Below, one piece after another: positions 9,043 to 18,264 of a stretch of DNA of 64,000 bases. Every line of letters begins with the position of its first letter. The stretch's first letter is position 1. Source of the DNA: Methanosarcina sp. (GTDB lineage: Archaea > Halobacteriota > Methanosarcinia > Methanosarcinales > Methanosarcinaceae); the NCBI RefSeq assembly GCF_028693135.1, contig NZ_JAQUVZ010000005.1, positions 62,001 to 126,000 of the forward strand, written 5' to 3'. The translations under genes and the position numbers were made by a program. The notes below the pieces were generated by a model. The model was given only the letters and a program-made list of their open reading frames with translations, made no database searches and was not told the origin of the DNA.

Positions 9043-9930
9043 CTAATTACTTGCTTTCTCTGTTTTGCTTTCTCTGTTAGACCGATACCAGTAATTTAGA
9101 GCATCTCGATGAAGCCCAAGTGCTACTATGCTCATAACTATACTTACCACCAGCAAAAAGGGAGGGTTCAGGATGACGCCTGAAACCAGTCCTGCTATCA
9201 GGAAATAGGCATGAAATCCGAGAGGCACAAGAAAGACAAATGCAGCCTGAGACTGTACCGGGAATTCCGGGTGTAATGCCAATATCAACAGCAGAGCACT
9301 TCCTAAGACTGCAGCGATAGTAGCGTAATGTATCAGGTCATTGGGAATGTTGGTAATGAGCTCGTTGGTAATAAGCACGCCCGTGGTGCCGCAGATTATA
9401 GCTCCTGCAGGGGAGAACCAGCGTCCCCAGAAGTTAGGGAGCTTTGATAGCAATCGAAGGCTTGCTGAAAATGAGAACACAACCCAGAACCATGCCCAGA
9501 AGTTGTTGTAAGGGACACCAAAGTACTGGTAATCAAGACCTTTTCCCCAATCCCACATGCCCAGGCGGATGGCAATTGCATCTATGGAAAGGTCGATATT
9601 CAAAGCCATCAGGCCATCGAGCACCGGTCGTGCCCATTCCGGAAGGCTGGTTCTATCGGAAAAGGAGCGAACGCTATAGATGATAGTTCCCCAGGCCACC
9701 CCAACGACCACAGGGACAGGCCCAAGCATTACCAGAAAGCGTCCGTACTCGTAGGCGTCGAGCTGTTGGATTGTAGCCCATTCAAGCAGCAAGCCGAAGA
9801 GCACCCCGGAAAGAAGTTGCCAGACTACCCAGGAGCCTCGCTGCCATGCATTTTGCAGACAGGCCAGAAAGAGCACTAAAACCAGAATCTCGAAGGCGAG
9901 AAAGTATAGATTTAGCACGGGCATGCGCAT
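9043..9930 (-). CDS. CruF-like carotenoid biosynthesis membrane protein
   Basis: 295 residues with about eight hydrophobic helices. Conserved blocks EWATIQQLDAYEYGRF, NIDLSIDAIAIRLGMWDWG and YFGVPYNNFWAWFWVV match the carotenoid-synthesis family that includes the CruF and bisanhydrobacterioruberin hydratases (PF04240-like), which hydrate C50 or acyclic carotenoid ends in the membrane. No other carotenoid gene (crtB, crtI) is nearby. Two alternative ATGs lie two codons apart at the start. The gene is richer in G+C than its surroundings, which suggests transfer. Function is inferred from motifs only. Confidence 0.7.
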   Translation of the reverse strand: MRMPVLNLYFLAFEILVLVLFLACLQNAWQRGSWVVWQLLSGVLFGLLLEWATIQQLDAYEYGRFLVMLGPVPVVVGVAWGTIIYSVRSFSDRTSLPEWARPVLDGLMALNIDLSIDAIAIRLGMWDWGKGLDYQYFGVPYNNFWAWFWVVFSFSASLRLLSKLPNFWGRWFSPAGAIICGTTGVLITNELITNIPNDLIHYATIAAVLGSALLLILALHPEFPVQSQAAFVFLVPLGFHAYFLIAGLVSGVILNPPFLLVVSIVMSIVALGLHRDALNYWYRSNRESKTEKASN

Positions 9931-9983
9931 TAAATACTAAATGACAGCTTAAAAAACTTGCGAAATGTTCGATCACACTACAG

Positions 9984-10033
9984 AATTAATGGCTATCAGG
10001 CATTCAGCCTCAAGCAAATAATAGCCATAATTG
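9984..10033. repeat. Hairpin upstream of the carotenoid gene
   Basis: AATTAATGGCTAT at 9984 pairs with ATAGCCATAATT ending at 10032, with one bulged base and a loop of about 25 bases. It lies about 55 bases before the minus-strand gene start. It could be a regulatory site or a remnant; nothing else is seen in 9931-10138. Confidence 0.4.
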
Positions 10034-10138
10034 AGCAAGGTGTAACTCGTGACCGGATCACAGGAAACAAGTCTATAGTAACGGAGCAGTAAACAAAAAA
10101 GAAGATTAATATATGTAGAGTAGAATTTACCGAATATT

Positions 10139-11144
10139 ATGATTCACTTCTCCATTTACAGCAGGGAGGTGGCTAAAAATAATCTCTGAAAATAAAAAAA
10201 TCAAAATTCTGTCAGTCTTACTAACAGTACTTGTTATCACAGCCTTATCCCTGTTCACATATTCTCAGATTACCAACGGATATAGTACGGAAACCATACC
10301 CCCAGGCAATATCATTGCTATCTATCAGGCAGACCACACATATGGGGACCTTAATGCAGTTTATGTCAGAGGTGCCGGATTGAATATCGATTCCGAGAAC
10401 TATGATCGGATGATAAGCTACGAAGACATACCTGATATTGCTTCAATGGATGGGGTTGAGAATGTAATTCTTTATGATACCAGTTATTTAGATCACATCA
10501 TTTATACAACTGCAAGAGAAGGTAGATTACTGGATAAATTGAATCTCATTGCAGTGCCTGAAGCTATAGCACAGGATTATCTTCATCAGACTGCTATCCC
10601 CTACGGGACAGAAGATCTGGAAGAAGGCAGGCTTCCCCGGGACGGCGCCCACGAAATTACAATGTCAAAGAAATTGCTGGAAAAGCACTTTGCATACACC
10701 AATGAAACGCTGACCCGGGCAATCGGCAGCATGGTAAACTATGAAAATGAAACCTATACCATCGTGGGCATAAACAGCTATGATATTTGTTACATCTCCT
10801 TTGACGCAAAAAGAAACTATGGACTCTATCAGTATGATGCGGACACTTTTAATGAATTTGTAACAAGAAACCTCAACTATAAGAAAACGAATGAATATTT
10901 TCATCCGGAATATGCAAATGAAATCTTTATCTTTACAGCAGACGGCTCGGAAAAGGCGGTGCTGGACAAGCTTCTTCAAGAATATCCTGCTGAAAATTAC
11001 ATTTCCAGCGAATATGTTTCTGTATGGAAAAAGACATTTAACGGAAGTGTTCTGCGAAAAATAATCATCATCAATAGTATTGTTGTTGCTTTGCTAGGCG
11101 TTATCCTGCTTCTCTTGAACAGAAAGCCCAGTTCAAAAATATAA
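10139..11144 (+). pseudogene. Broken, truncated FtsX/MacB-type ABC permease
   Basis: ATG 10139 begins MIHFSIYSREVAKNNL, typical for the cytoplasmic lead of FtsX-type permeases, and hits TGA at about 10187. In the next frame the protein continues KNKKIKILSVLLTVLVITAL (first membrane helix), then a MacB-like extracellular domain (YDRMISYEDIPDIASMDGVE onward) and one further helix (IIIINSIVVALLGVILLLL), ending at 11144. The remaining two helices of the usual four are absent. One frameshift plus a C-terminal truncation argue for a pseudogene. The open part alone starts at a TTG (10380) inside the extracellular domain. Confidence 0.65.
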
Positions 11145-11263
11145 ATACAAGTTCATACCAAAATAGTATAACAGGTTCAGAGAGATAATAGGTTCAGATA
11201 TAATACAAATGTAACATCTTGAAGAAGCGAATAAATAACATAGAGAAAAACAGAGGAAACGGA

Positions 11264-11368
11264 ATGAAAAAAAATGATGACAAACCAGATACTCTAACAG
11301 CCGGATTATACATTACAGGCTTCATAATATGCGGCTATTTCATTATAAAATTCATTTTGACCTTATAA
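11264..11368 (+). CDS. Possible 34-residue single-helix membrane peptide
   Basis: ATG 11264 follows AGAGGAAACGGA. The peptide has a short charged N-terminus (MKKNDDKPDTLTAG) and one hydrophobic helix (LYITGFIICGYFIIKFILTL). No homologue is recognised. The rest of 11369-11483 contains imperfect copies of GAGTTTTTCTCTTCCAATAT and no gene. Confidence 0.4.
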   Translation: MKKNDDKPDTLTAGLYITGFIICGYFIIKFILTL

Positions 11369-11483
11369 ACTGCTTTTTTACGATCTCATCAGAGTTTTTC
11401 TCTTCCAATATCTTCAGAGTTTTTCACTCCAATATATCAGTGTTTTTCTCTTCCTATCTCAACAGAATTATTTACCGACATAT

Positions 11484-12014
11484 TCAGAGTTCTTCTTTTT
11501 CCATAATTTTTTTAGATAAATAAAAAACCAGAACAAACCCTATTAACACTACTAGAATTTTAGTTATGTGGCTTTGCAAAAACTCAAGGTGAAAAGATTC
11601 TTCAAACATTTCCAATATGTGTTCAATTCCAATGTAATCCCTTGAGTCTCTGGGAAAACTCCATCCGAATAGGGGCCAGAGGAAAGTTTGAGGATCTAAC
11701 CCCATCTGGTCTTCAAAAAGGTGCAAAAAAGAGCCAGATGTAAGGGAAAGAACCCTGATATCTCTTTTTTTTCCGTACATGTATAAACCTATCAGAAAGA
11801 GAAGAAGGGAAAACAGCAGGGTATGGCCTATAATGCGTCCGTTCGCAAAAGTTGAAGCAAAAATAACTTCACCTATCGGTTTGTCTATTAAATCGGGCAG
11901 AATAGCTCCGATTGCCAGATAGCGTGGATTTATGAGAGTTCTTAATCGGGGTATAAAAATCCCAAGCCCAAAAAAGATTCCGAGCGTAATGCCAAGATGT
12001 CCAAAGAGAAGCAT
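11484..12014 (-). CDS. YdjM/LexA-binding-type metal-dependent membrane hydrolase family
   Basis: 176 residues with four to five membrane helices. The family histidine/aspartate motifs are present: GHLGITLG at the N-terminus, AILPDLIDKP, GRIIGHTLL and GSFLHLFEDQ. These match the predicted inner-membrane metal-dependent hydrolases related to YdjM (PF04307-like). The substrate is unknown. Single gene, downstream of an AT-rich leader with a repeated 24-bp unit. Confidence 0.8.
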   Translation of the reverse strand: MLLFGHLGITLGIFFGLGIFIPRLRTLINPRYLAIGAILPDLIDKPIGEVIFASTFANGRIIGHTLLFSLLLFLIGLYMYGKKRDIRVLSLTSGSFLHLFEDQMGLDPQTFLWPLFGWSFPRDSRDYIGIEHILEMFEESFHLEFLQSHITKILVVLIGFVLVFYLSKKIMEKEEL

Positions 12015-12115
12015 CGAAAATCAGAATGTCCTTTTTTATTTAAATATTGACCGTTTCTATATAATCCTTCATTTGAAATAAGCGTAAATATCAGGCCTTC
12101 AAAAATAAAGAAAAT

Positions 12116-12170
12116 TTGAAATCAAATTATATACATCTTTTGAAATCAAATTATATACATCTGCAAATTA
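12116..12170 (+). repeat. Two-copy 24-bp direct repeat
   Basis: TTGAAATCAAATTATATACATCT occurs twice in tandem between the YdjM-like and PspAB genes. No other signal. Confidence 0.8.
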
Positions 12171-12187
12171 TAAAAGTCTAGCCATTA

Positions 12188-12817
12188 TTAAAAAGGGATT
12201 CCCCAGAGAGGATACCATTTTTCCACATTTTTTTCGACCGGCATTTCCCTCTCCATTGCGGTTCTGAGCCTGAATTCAAATGGGCTGTCTCTCTGCCTGT
12301 TAGAAAGTGGAATAAAAGGATAGTAAGTTCCCTGTTTAAAGTTATAGATCCAGTAAACTGCTTTTCCACCGCCGGCCTTTTCCCCGGGCCTTCCTTCATG
12401 TCCGGCTGTCCCGGCTTCAGGCTCGCTGCCAAACTTGTAAATGGCACAGAGGATCTGCTCGCCAAAGCCGCGGTCTTCAAGGGTCTGGCTCACGAGGTGG
12501 ATGTTTGCAACAAGGTCTTCGAAATCAGGGTCCTTAAAAATAGCCCAGAGGAAGTTGAACTCATCTTTTTCCAGCCTGAACTCGGTTTCAGTCTCCTTTG
12601 AGCTGTACTCCAGAAGCTCTTCGATCTCCTGGCGGGCGGATTCATAAGCTGTAGCCCCTATCGGCTTAAAACAAATTCCCGCAGCTCCTGAGGGTTTAAG
12701 GCCCATATTGCTCTCCAGTGTAATACTGGCTGTGGAGATTGCAAAGAGCTTTTCACTTTTTGCTTTCGGAAGCCTGCTCCTTCCTGTGATTGCATCCATA
12801 AAATCTCGCAAACCCAT
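12188..12817 (-). CDS. PspA-associated protein PspAB-like
   Basis: 209 residues. The N-terminus (MGLRDFMDAITGRSRLPKAK followed by FAISTASITLESNMG) and the central IGATAYESARQEIEELLEY match the PspA-associated protein family found beside HtpX in actinobacteria and archaea. The C-terminal half has a conserved YWIYNFKQGTYYPFIPL segment. It follows htpX by about 45 bases on the same strand, so the two likely form a membrane-stress operon. The exact function is unknown. Confidence 0.75.
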   Translation of the reverse strand: MGLRDFMDAITGRSRLPKAKSEKLFAISTASITLESNMGLKPSGAAGICFKPIGATAYESARQEIEELLEYSSKETETEFRLEKDEFNFLWAIFKDPDFEDLVANIHLVSQTLEDRGFGEQILCAIYKFGSEPEAGTAGHEGRPGEKAGGGKAVYWIYNFKQGTYYPFIPLSNRQRDSPFEFRLRTAMEREMPVEKNVEKWYPLWGIPF

Positions 12818-12862
12818 TTTAACCTATCTCCTCTGAAAAACTCTTCTTCAGATTTGCCTTAT

Positions 12863-13747
12863 TTAATTCATTTCCTTCTGCATCTTTTCAAGCTGAGCTA
12901 GCCTTTTTTCCACCGAAGGGTGAGTGGAAAGGAGGTTCATAATTGAAGAACCCGAGACTGCAGGGATAATGAAGAAAGCATTCATTCCCTCGACCTTCCT
13001 GAGGTCCTCGTTAGGCACCCTTTCCATTAGCCCACTTATCTTCATAAGGGCAGAAGCAAGATTTGAAGGCTGCCCGGTGATGATTGCCGACCCCCGGTCT
13101 GCAGCAAATTCCCTGTAGCGGGAAAGGGCGCGGATAAGCAGGAAGCTGATGACCCAGACTGCAATTGAAACAAGCCAGACAACTATAATGCCTCCGCCGT
13201 CCCGCCGCCTATTTCCTCCCATATTTCCGAAGTAGAGGCTATAGCGGACAATGTAGAAAGCCACTGTTGAGATGAAACTGGCAATCGTCAGGACAGCCAT
13301 GTCCCTGTTCTTTACATGGCTCAGTTCATGGGCAAGCACCGCCTCAAGTTCGGCTGGAGAGAGTTTGTCCATAAGCCCGGTTGTGACTGCAACAACAGCT
13401 TTACTTGGGCTCCTGCCTGTGGCAAAGGCGTTTGGAACCCGGGTCTGGACAATTGCTACCTGCGGTTTCGGGAGGTCAGCTATTGCGCATAGCCTGGTGA
13501 TCATGTCATGAAGCTTCGGTTCTTCGCTTTCAGAGACTATGTGTGCTCCTGTTGTCCAGAGCACCATTTTGTCCGAGTAGAAGTACTGAATGCCCATGAA
13601 GAGCCCGATGAATAAAACCATGAAAATCTGAGACGTTCCATAGTAAGAAAGAAATGCCAAGAAAAAGAGATAAACTGCTGCCAGAAGAAACATCGTGAAA
13701 AGCATTCGTCCCTGAAGTCCTAAGTCCCGTTCCCATTTTCTTTTCAT
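12863..13747 (-). CDS. htpX: HtpX-family membrane zinc metalloprotease
   Basis: 294 residues. Two N-terminal membrane helices (MLFTMFLLAAVYLFFLAFLS and the next) precede the M48 motif HELSHVKNRD, with the downstream glutamate in REFAADRGSAII as third zinc ligand. Two more helices separate these motifs. HtpX degrades misfolded membrane proteins. ATG start at 13747; the gene is followed by the pspAB-like gene in the same direction. Confidence 0.92.
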   Translation of the reverse strand: MKRKWERDLGLQGRMLFTMFLLAAVYLFFLAFLSYYGTSQIFMVLFIGLFMGIQYFYSDKMVLWTTGAHIVSESEEPKLHDMITRLCAIADLPKPQVAIVQTRVPNAFATGRSPSKAVVAVTTGLMDKLSPAELEAVLAHELSHVKNRDMAVLTIASFISTVAFYIVRYSLYFGNMGGNRRRDGGGIIVVWLVSIAVWVISFLLIRALSRYREFAADRGSAIITGQPSNLASALMKISGLMERVPNEDLRKVEGMNAFFIIPAVSGSSIMNLLSTHPSVEKRLAQLEKMQKEMN

Positions 13748-13922
13748 ATTTTATTTCGCCTATCCTGATATTAAGATGATGAATTCTATTTAGATGATAG
13801 TGATGAATTCTATTTAGATGATAGATTATTAGATAAATTATCGTATTTTTATCCACAATTAAATGGCAATTAAGTGATGTCAGGTTTAAATGAGAATTAA
13901 GTCTATCTAAATGACAATTCAT

Positions 13923-14039
13923 TGATTTGCTAATTAATTCCAGATTAAATGAACTTATAGTTGATTTGCTAATTAATTCCATATTAAATGAACTTATAGA
14001 TGATTTGCTAATTAATTCCAGATTAAATGAACTTATAGA
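13923..14039 (+). repeat. 39-bp tandem repeat, three units
   Basis: Three nearly identical units beginning TGATTTGCTAATTAATTCCA at 13923, 13962 and 14001. The repeat sits in the divergent intergenic region between htpX and the APC permease. Confidence 0.9.
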
Positions 14040-14406
14040 TGAATTACCTTTAGATTAAATAAACCAGTTAATATAAGATTAAAAAATATACAAATGTTGG
14101 TAAATTCGAAAAATTGGATAACGGGGATCTGAATAGATTATAGCCGAAATTCATTTAAAACTAAAAGTAACCTCTTTCCGTCTCCAATAAAATATTTCCT
14201 TAAAGATTTAAATTTTTTCCTTCACTATAGAAATAAGCAAAGTAACAGATGGTTTTGAATATTCTCATTGAGTAAAGTCAATTTTTTTTTCATTTATCAA
14301 CCCGCTTTTGAGAACTTTAGAGTTTCAGCTAAAAATTTCAGTATTGTAAAGTCCCAAAATAAAATTTGTGCATAATCTCCATTAACTGATTTGAGAAAAA
14401 TTGAGA

Positions 14407-14503
14407 TGTATAAACTTAGGTTGTATAAACTTAGGTTGTATAAACTTAGGTTGTATAAACTTAGGTTGTATAAACTTAGGCTGTATAAACTTAGGCTGTA
14501 TAA
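14407..14503 (+). repeat. 15-bp tandem repeat, six full units
   Basis: The unit TGTATAAACTTAGGT repeats at 14407, 14422, 14437, 14452, 14467 and 14482 with a partial seventh. It ends about 70 bases before the APC permease start, so it may overlap its promoter region. Confidence 0.92.
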
Positions 14504-14586
14504 GCTGCCGGACCGCAAAAGATTGATTATTAATAGAGAAAAAAGATTAATAAAAGAGAAGAGATAATTAAAAATTGGAATATTCT

Positions 14587-15879
14587 ATGGCAGGAACGAA
14601 GTCGATGGGATTATGGGCTGCAACTTCTATAGGAGTTGGAGCAATGGTTGGAGCAGGCATTTTTTCGATTTTCGGGACAGCTGCCCGGATTTCCGGAAAC
14701 GCGGTATACATGTCTTTTATCATTGCAGGAGCTGTTGCCCTTTTAAGCACCTATTCCTATGCAAAAATGGGGGTCAGGTATCCTTCGGCAGGCGGACCGG
14801 TTGAGTTTCTCCTGAAAGGGTTCGGAGACGGGATTTTAAGCGGGGGGCTCAACCTCCTGCTCTGGGTGGGCTATGTTTTCGGGCTTGCCCTCTATGCAAA
14901 AGGTTTTTCGTACTATGCAGTAACCTTCCTGCCGGCAGGTTCGGCTCCGGTCTGGGACAATGTCTTTGCCACGGCTATTATCCTTGTTTTTACGACTATC
15001 AATTTTGTAGGGGCAAAAGCCGTGGGGAAATCGGAACTTTTCATTGTTTCAATAAAAGTGGGCATCCTTTTGCTTTTTGCCGTTGCAGGCCTTTTTTATA
15101 TGAACCCGGCAAACCTCTCGGTCTCGGCCTGGCCAACTTCTGGAAATCTCTTTTTTGGAGCTGGAATGGTTTTCCTCGCATACCAGGGCTTCGGGCTGAT
15201 AACCAACGCTGCAGAAGATATGAAAGACCCGGAAAAAAATCTCCCGAGAGCCCTGTACTTAAGCGTAGGGCTGGTCATTATTATTTATGTGCTCGTCAGC
15301 CTTGCAGTGATGGGGAACCTCACAGTCCCAGAAATTGAAAGTGCACAGGACTATGCCCTTGCGGCTGCTGCAAAGCCTTTCCTTGGCGATCTCGGCTTCA
15401 AAATAATGGCTCTAGCTGCCCTTTTTTCCACCTCTTCTGCAATCAATGCTACCCTTTACGGAGGAGCAAACGTAAGTTACCTGCTTGCCCGAGAAGGAGA
15501 ACTGCCCGAATTTTTCGAACGGAAACTCTGGAACAGGGGCACTGAAGGGCTCTTTATCACTTCGGGGCTTGTCATCCTCTGCGCAAACTTTCTCCGGCTT
15601 GAGGGAATCGGTATGCTTGCCAGTGCTTCCAGTCTCATAATTTATGTAGCAGTTAACGCTTCCCACCTACACCTGCTAAAGGAAACCGGGGCAAAATCCT
15701 ATCTGATATGGGCTTCCCTTCTCAGCAGCTTTATTTTCTTGGTGGTGCTGACATACTATGAATTCATGAATTCAAAATCCACCCTGGGACTGCTCGCACT
15801 CACGATTGTTTCCTGTTTTGCTGTCGAATGGATTTACAGAAGATATTCCGGAAGAGTGATAAAAGAAAGGACAAGCTAA
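14587..15879 (+). CDS. APC-superfamily amino-acid permease
   Basis: About 430 residues and 12 hydrophobic helices. The N-terminal APC motif is SIGVGAMVGAGIFSIFGTAA in helix 1, and helix 6-7 carries GMVFLAYQGFGLITNAAEDM with DPEKNLPRAL following, both typical of archaeal amino-acid/polyamine permeases. The substrate cannot be told. ATG 14587 is preferred; a TTG at 14575 would add four residues. Confidence 0.9.
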   Translation: MAGTKSMGLWAATSIGVGAMVGAGIFSIFGTAARISGNAVYMSFIIAGAVALLSTYSYAKMGVRYPSAGGPVEFLLKGFGDGILSGGLNLLLWVGYVFGLALYAKGFSYYAVTFLPAGSAPVWDNVFATAIILVFTTINFVGAKAVGKSELFIVSIKVGILLLFAVAGLFYMNPANLSVSAWPTSGNLFFGAGMVFLAYQGFGLITNAAEDMKDPEKNLPRALYLSVGLVIIIYVLVSLAVMGNLTVPEIESAQDYALAAAAKPFLGDLGFKIMALAALFSTSSAINATLYGGANVSYLLAREGELPEFFERKLWNRGTEGLFITSGLVILCANFLRLEGIGMLASASSLIIYVAVNASHLHLLKETGAKSYLIWASLLSSFIFLVVLTYYEFMNSKSTLGLLALTIVSCFAVEWIYRRYSGRVIKERTS

Positions 15880-16323
15880 ACCTGTAACAAGAGTAAACCT
15901 GTAAACAGAGAATTTGAAATAAGAGGTCAAATTAAAGCGCAAAACAAAATTAAAAACAAATATCAGGTTACTCTGGTTAACTGGTTGGTATTCCCGAAAT
16001 GGCCGTAAATGATACTCGTATTCTTTCTTTCTTTCTTTCTTTCTTTCCACGCGCTGCACCCGGCTTGAGCCCGCCTGTGTGCAGTAAATAAAAACAAAAG
16101 CATTAGGCAGGCTGGAAACCTGAGACCAAATATCAACTGTGTAGCTAGTGTCGCATCAATCCTCAAGGATTTAAATGATTCAGAATAGTTGTAATCGATT
16201 ATATACGACATTTTACTGCTGACGCGACACTGGGGATGACCTGTTTTCTTTTCACTCAAAAAAATCAACCATGTAATGGTGGACGACCGACATTTAGGAA
16301 AAAGGAAAAAAGAATGTTTGGAG
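15880..16323. other. Gene-free stretch with microsatellite and inverted repeat
   Basis: It contains a (TTTC)n tract at about 16022-16047, and an 8-bp inverted pair AGTGTCGC (16147-16154) and GCGACACT (16224-16231) that may be remains of an insertion sequence end. No coding signal is supported. Confidence 0.6.
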
Positions 16324-16647
16324 TTATATTATATACTCATCCCTTCTCGGAGAAAAGACCTCTACAGCCACGGAATCTTTCACGGCTTCCGCGCTGTGGG
16401 AAACCTCGCCCGGAATATTCCAGGAATCTCCAGGGTTTACTTCAAGTCTTTCGTCTCCGATTGTCAGAAAGATTTTTCCTGAAATAAGGTAGCCAGTCTG
16501 TTCGTGGAGATGGTTGTGTGCAGGAAGGAAGCTTCCTCCTTCCAGAAGAAATTCGGTCATCAAGGTCTTTTCCCCGTAAACCACGGTCTTCATCCTGATG
16601 CCTGGAATGGTTTCCCTGTAGCCGTCTTGATCATGCTTACAAAACAT
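16324..16647 (-). CDS. Small single-domain cupin protein
   Basis: 107 residues forming one cupin barrel: motif 1 is HNHLHEQTGYLISGKIFLTI (metal-binding histidines and glutamate) and motif 2 is PGDSWNIPGEVSHSAEA with the last histidine. Small cupins of this type bind metal and act as isomerases, dioxygenases or sensors; the substrate is unknown. Monocistronic. Confidence 0.85.
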   Translation of the reverse strand: MFCKHDQDGYRETIPGIRMKTVVYGEKTLMTEFLLEGGSFLPAHNHLHEQTGYLISGKIFLTIGDERLEVNPGDSWNIPGEVSHSAEAVKDSVAVEVFSPRRDEYII

Positions 16648-17084
16648 AAAAAGCCTCTTTGAAATTATTGCAATTGATAAGATAATGTATTCTTCATTTT
16701 TTGAACATATGCCTCTGTTAGACTGGAGATGAGCAGGGTATCATGAGGTTATACCTGAGCTGAACACTTCCTGAAGTTGAACCGTTTTTATTAAGCTTAC
16801 TTTCTTAAAAAATGTTTGTACTGCTGGTTTTAGCTATTTATTCACAGTACTTTCAGGGAATTTAAGAAAAAAACAATATAAGCATAATTTTATATAATAT
16901 TGTATATTATTATATATTTAGGGCATCTGAAAAACACTCTTTTCATACCCCAAACATCTTTTACATCCCCCCCTCCAAACCACTCCAAATTTCCAGATGC
17001 CCATCCCCACCTTCTGTTCTCATTTTCAGACCTTAGAGATAACTTACCAAAAAGATTATCTCCAAAAAAACATAAATTCATTGC
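16648..17084. other. Divergent intergenic region
   Basis: AT-rich, with TATA-like TATATTATTATATATTTA near 16903-16920. It contains the first GGGCATCTG hairpin element, listed separately. No gene seen. Confidence 0.6.
16921..17002 (+). repeat. GGGCATCTG hairpin element, copy 1
   Basis: An 82-bp block bounded by GGGCATCTG and its complement CAGATGCCC, with a C-rich interior containing CCCCAAACATC and CCACTCCAAATT. A related block lies at 18184-18264. Confidence 0.7.
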
Positions 17085-17624
17085 ATGCCCCTGATTCTTT
17101 CTCCTATTAACACCGAAAGGATGTCTCTGGCTCCTGCGACTATGAAACTATATCTTCTTGAGCTGCATGACCGCCCGGCATTTGCTTTTACCCTTAATGC
17201 GAATGTCCCGCAGGAATGGCCCCCTGACCAGATAACTCCTGAAGTAATCGAAGAGTTTATAGGGTGGATGCAGGCAAGAGACCGAAAAATCTGGACTTTC
17301 TACTGGCTCCTGCATAAGGAAGGATCGGAACTGCCTGTCCTGATAGGAAATGGGGGATTTCTTGTTCATGAGGACGAAACCCTTGAGATAGGGTATTCCA
17401 TGCTTTCCGACTACCAGAACAAAGGATATGCAACAGAAGCTGTCCGGTCAATGTTACAGTGGGCTTTTTCCAGCCTCAAAAAAGATTGCATCATAGCACA
17501 TACGTATCCCTACCTGGAGGCTTCGATCCGTGTACTGGAAAAGAACGGTTTTCTTTTTAAAGAAGCCAACCCTGGTGAAGGAATAATAACTTATGAACTT
17601 CAAAGGGAACACGGAAGTCTCTGA
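17085..17624 (+). CDS. GNAT-family N-acetyltransferase (RimJ/RimL type)
   Basis: 179 residues. The acetyl-CoA pyrophosphate loop is in LSDYQNKGYATEAVRSMLQW (Q-x-x-G-x-A type), preceded by the beta strand EIGYSM and followed by AHTYPYLEASIRVLEKNGF, typical of RimJ/RimL-like enzymes that acetylate protein N-termini or small amines. The substrate is unknown. No clear SD before ATG 17085, so a leaderless transcript is possible. Confidence 0.85.
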   Translation: MPLILSPINTERMSLAPATMKLYLLELHDRPAFAFTLNANVPQEWPPDQITPEVIEEFIGWMQARDRKIWTFYWLLHKEGSELPVLIGNGGFLVHEDETLEIGYSMLSDYQNKGYATEAVRSMLQWAFSSLKKDCIIAHTYPYLEASIRVLEKNGFLFKEANPGEGIITYELQREHGSL

Positions 17625-17745
17625 CCCCGGTTAAAAGTATTTTTATAAGGCTGCTGCAACACCACATTATTTGTAGAATGTATTATGTTAGAGGTATATT
17701 AGAGTAATTGGAATTTCCGGAAAATACCTATAAGGAGACGATAAA

Positions 17746-18045
17746 TTGTCAGAAAACCCACTGCAGGTCATTATGGATAAAGATCCCGAATTTTTCAAGC
17801 TTCTCGAAAGTACGCGTGAACTTGCATTTTCAGAAGGCGGAATGCCCATGAAATACAAGCTTCTTATTGCAATGGCGCTTGATGCAGCTAGCGGCGCAGT
17901 GGACGGCGTGAAGAACCTGGCAGTCCAGGCAATGCAGGCAGGGGCTACAAAAGAAGAGGTTATGGAAGCAATAAGAATAACCCAGTATATTTTTGGGGTT
18001 GGAAGCGTTTACGCGGCTGCAAGAGCCCTGAATGACGTGTTATAA
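17746..18045 (+). CDS. Carboxymuconolactone decarboxylase/AhpD-like protein without the CxxC pair
   Basis: 99 residues, all helical, with YKLLIAMALDAASGAVDGVK and ATKEEVMEAIRITQYIFGVG matching the AhpD/CMD fold. In redox-active AhpD proteins a C-x2-C and a histidine lie where this sequence reads ASGAVDGVKN, so no peroxidase chemistry through a disulphide is possible. TTG start with AAGGAG eight bases before. Function unknown. Confidence 0.8.
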   Translation: MSENPLQVIMDKDPEFFKLLESTRELAFSEGGMPMKYKLLIAMALDAASGAVDGVKNLAVQAMQAGATKEEVMEAIRITQYIFGVGSVYAAARALNDVL

Positions 18046-18183
18046 TATCGGTCAGGATTTCGGGCAGGTACGGCATTTGTTCGTACTGTCTGGATTTCTA
18101 TTTATTCTTACAATACTGCCAGAAAAGTAATAAAGCAAGATTATTTCATTATTTTTATATGTGATGAAGGACTAAATATTATA

Positions 18184-18264
18184 GGGCATCTGAGAAAAAT
18201 CTTTTTCTAATATATATCCCAAACTCATATCCATCTAAACTCAATCCCAAATATCAGGTGTCCC
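18184..18264 (+). repeat. GGGCATCTG hairpin element, copy 2
   Basis: An 81-bp block from GGGCATCTG to CAGGTGTCCC, resembling copy 1 in length, arms and the internal CCCAAAC and ATCCCAAAT segments. Confidence 0.65.

Larger units (their letters stand above)
13748..14574. other. Gene-free stretch rich in tandem repeats
   Basis: No coding signal. It holds a two-copy 24-bp repeat near 13785-13832 (GATGAATTCTATTTAGATGATAG), the 39-bp and 15-bp arrays listed separately, and AT-rich promoter-like sequence for both flanking genes. Confidence 0.7.

Noticed and set aside
15963-16268. Minus-strand frame starting with SYIIDYNYSESFKSLRID as a transposase start
   Set aside because: Only about 20 plausible residues before repeat-derived sequence; could be an IS remnant but not supportable.
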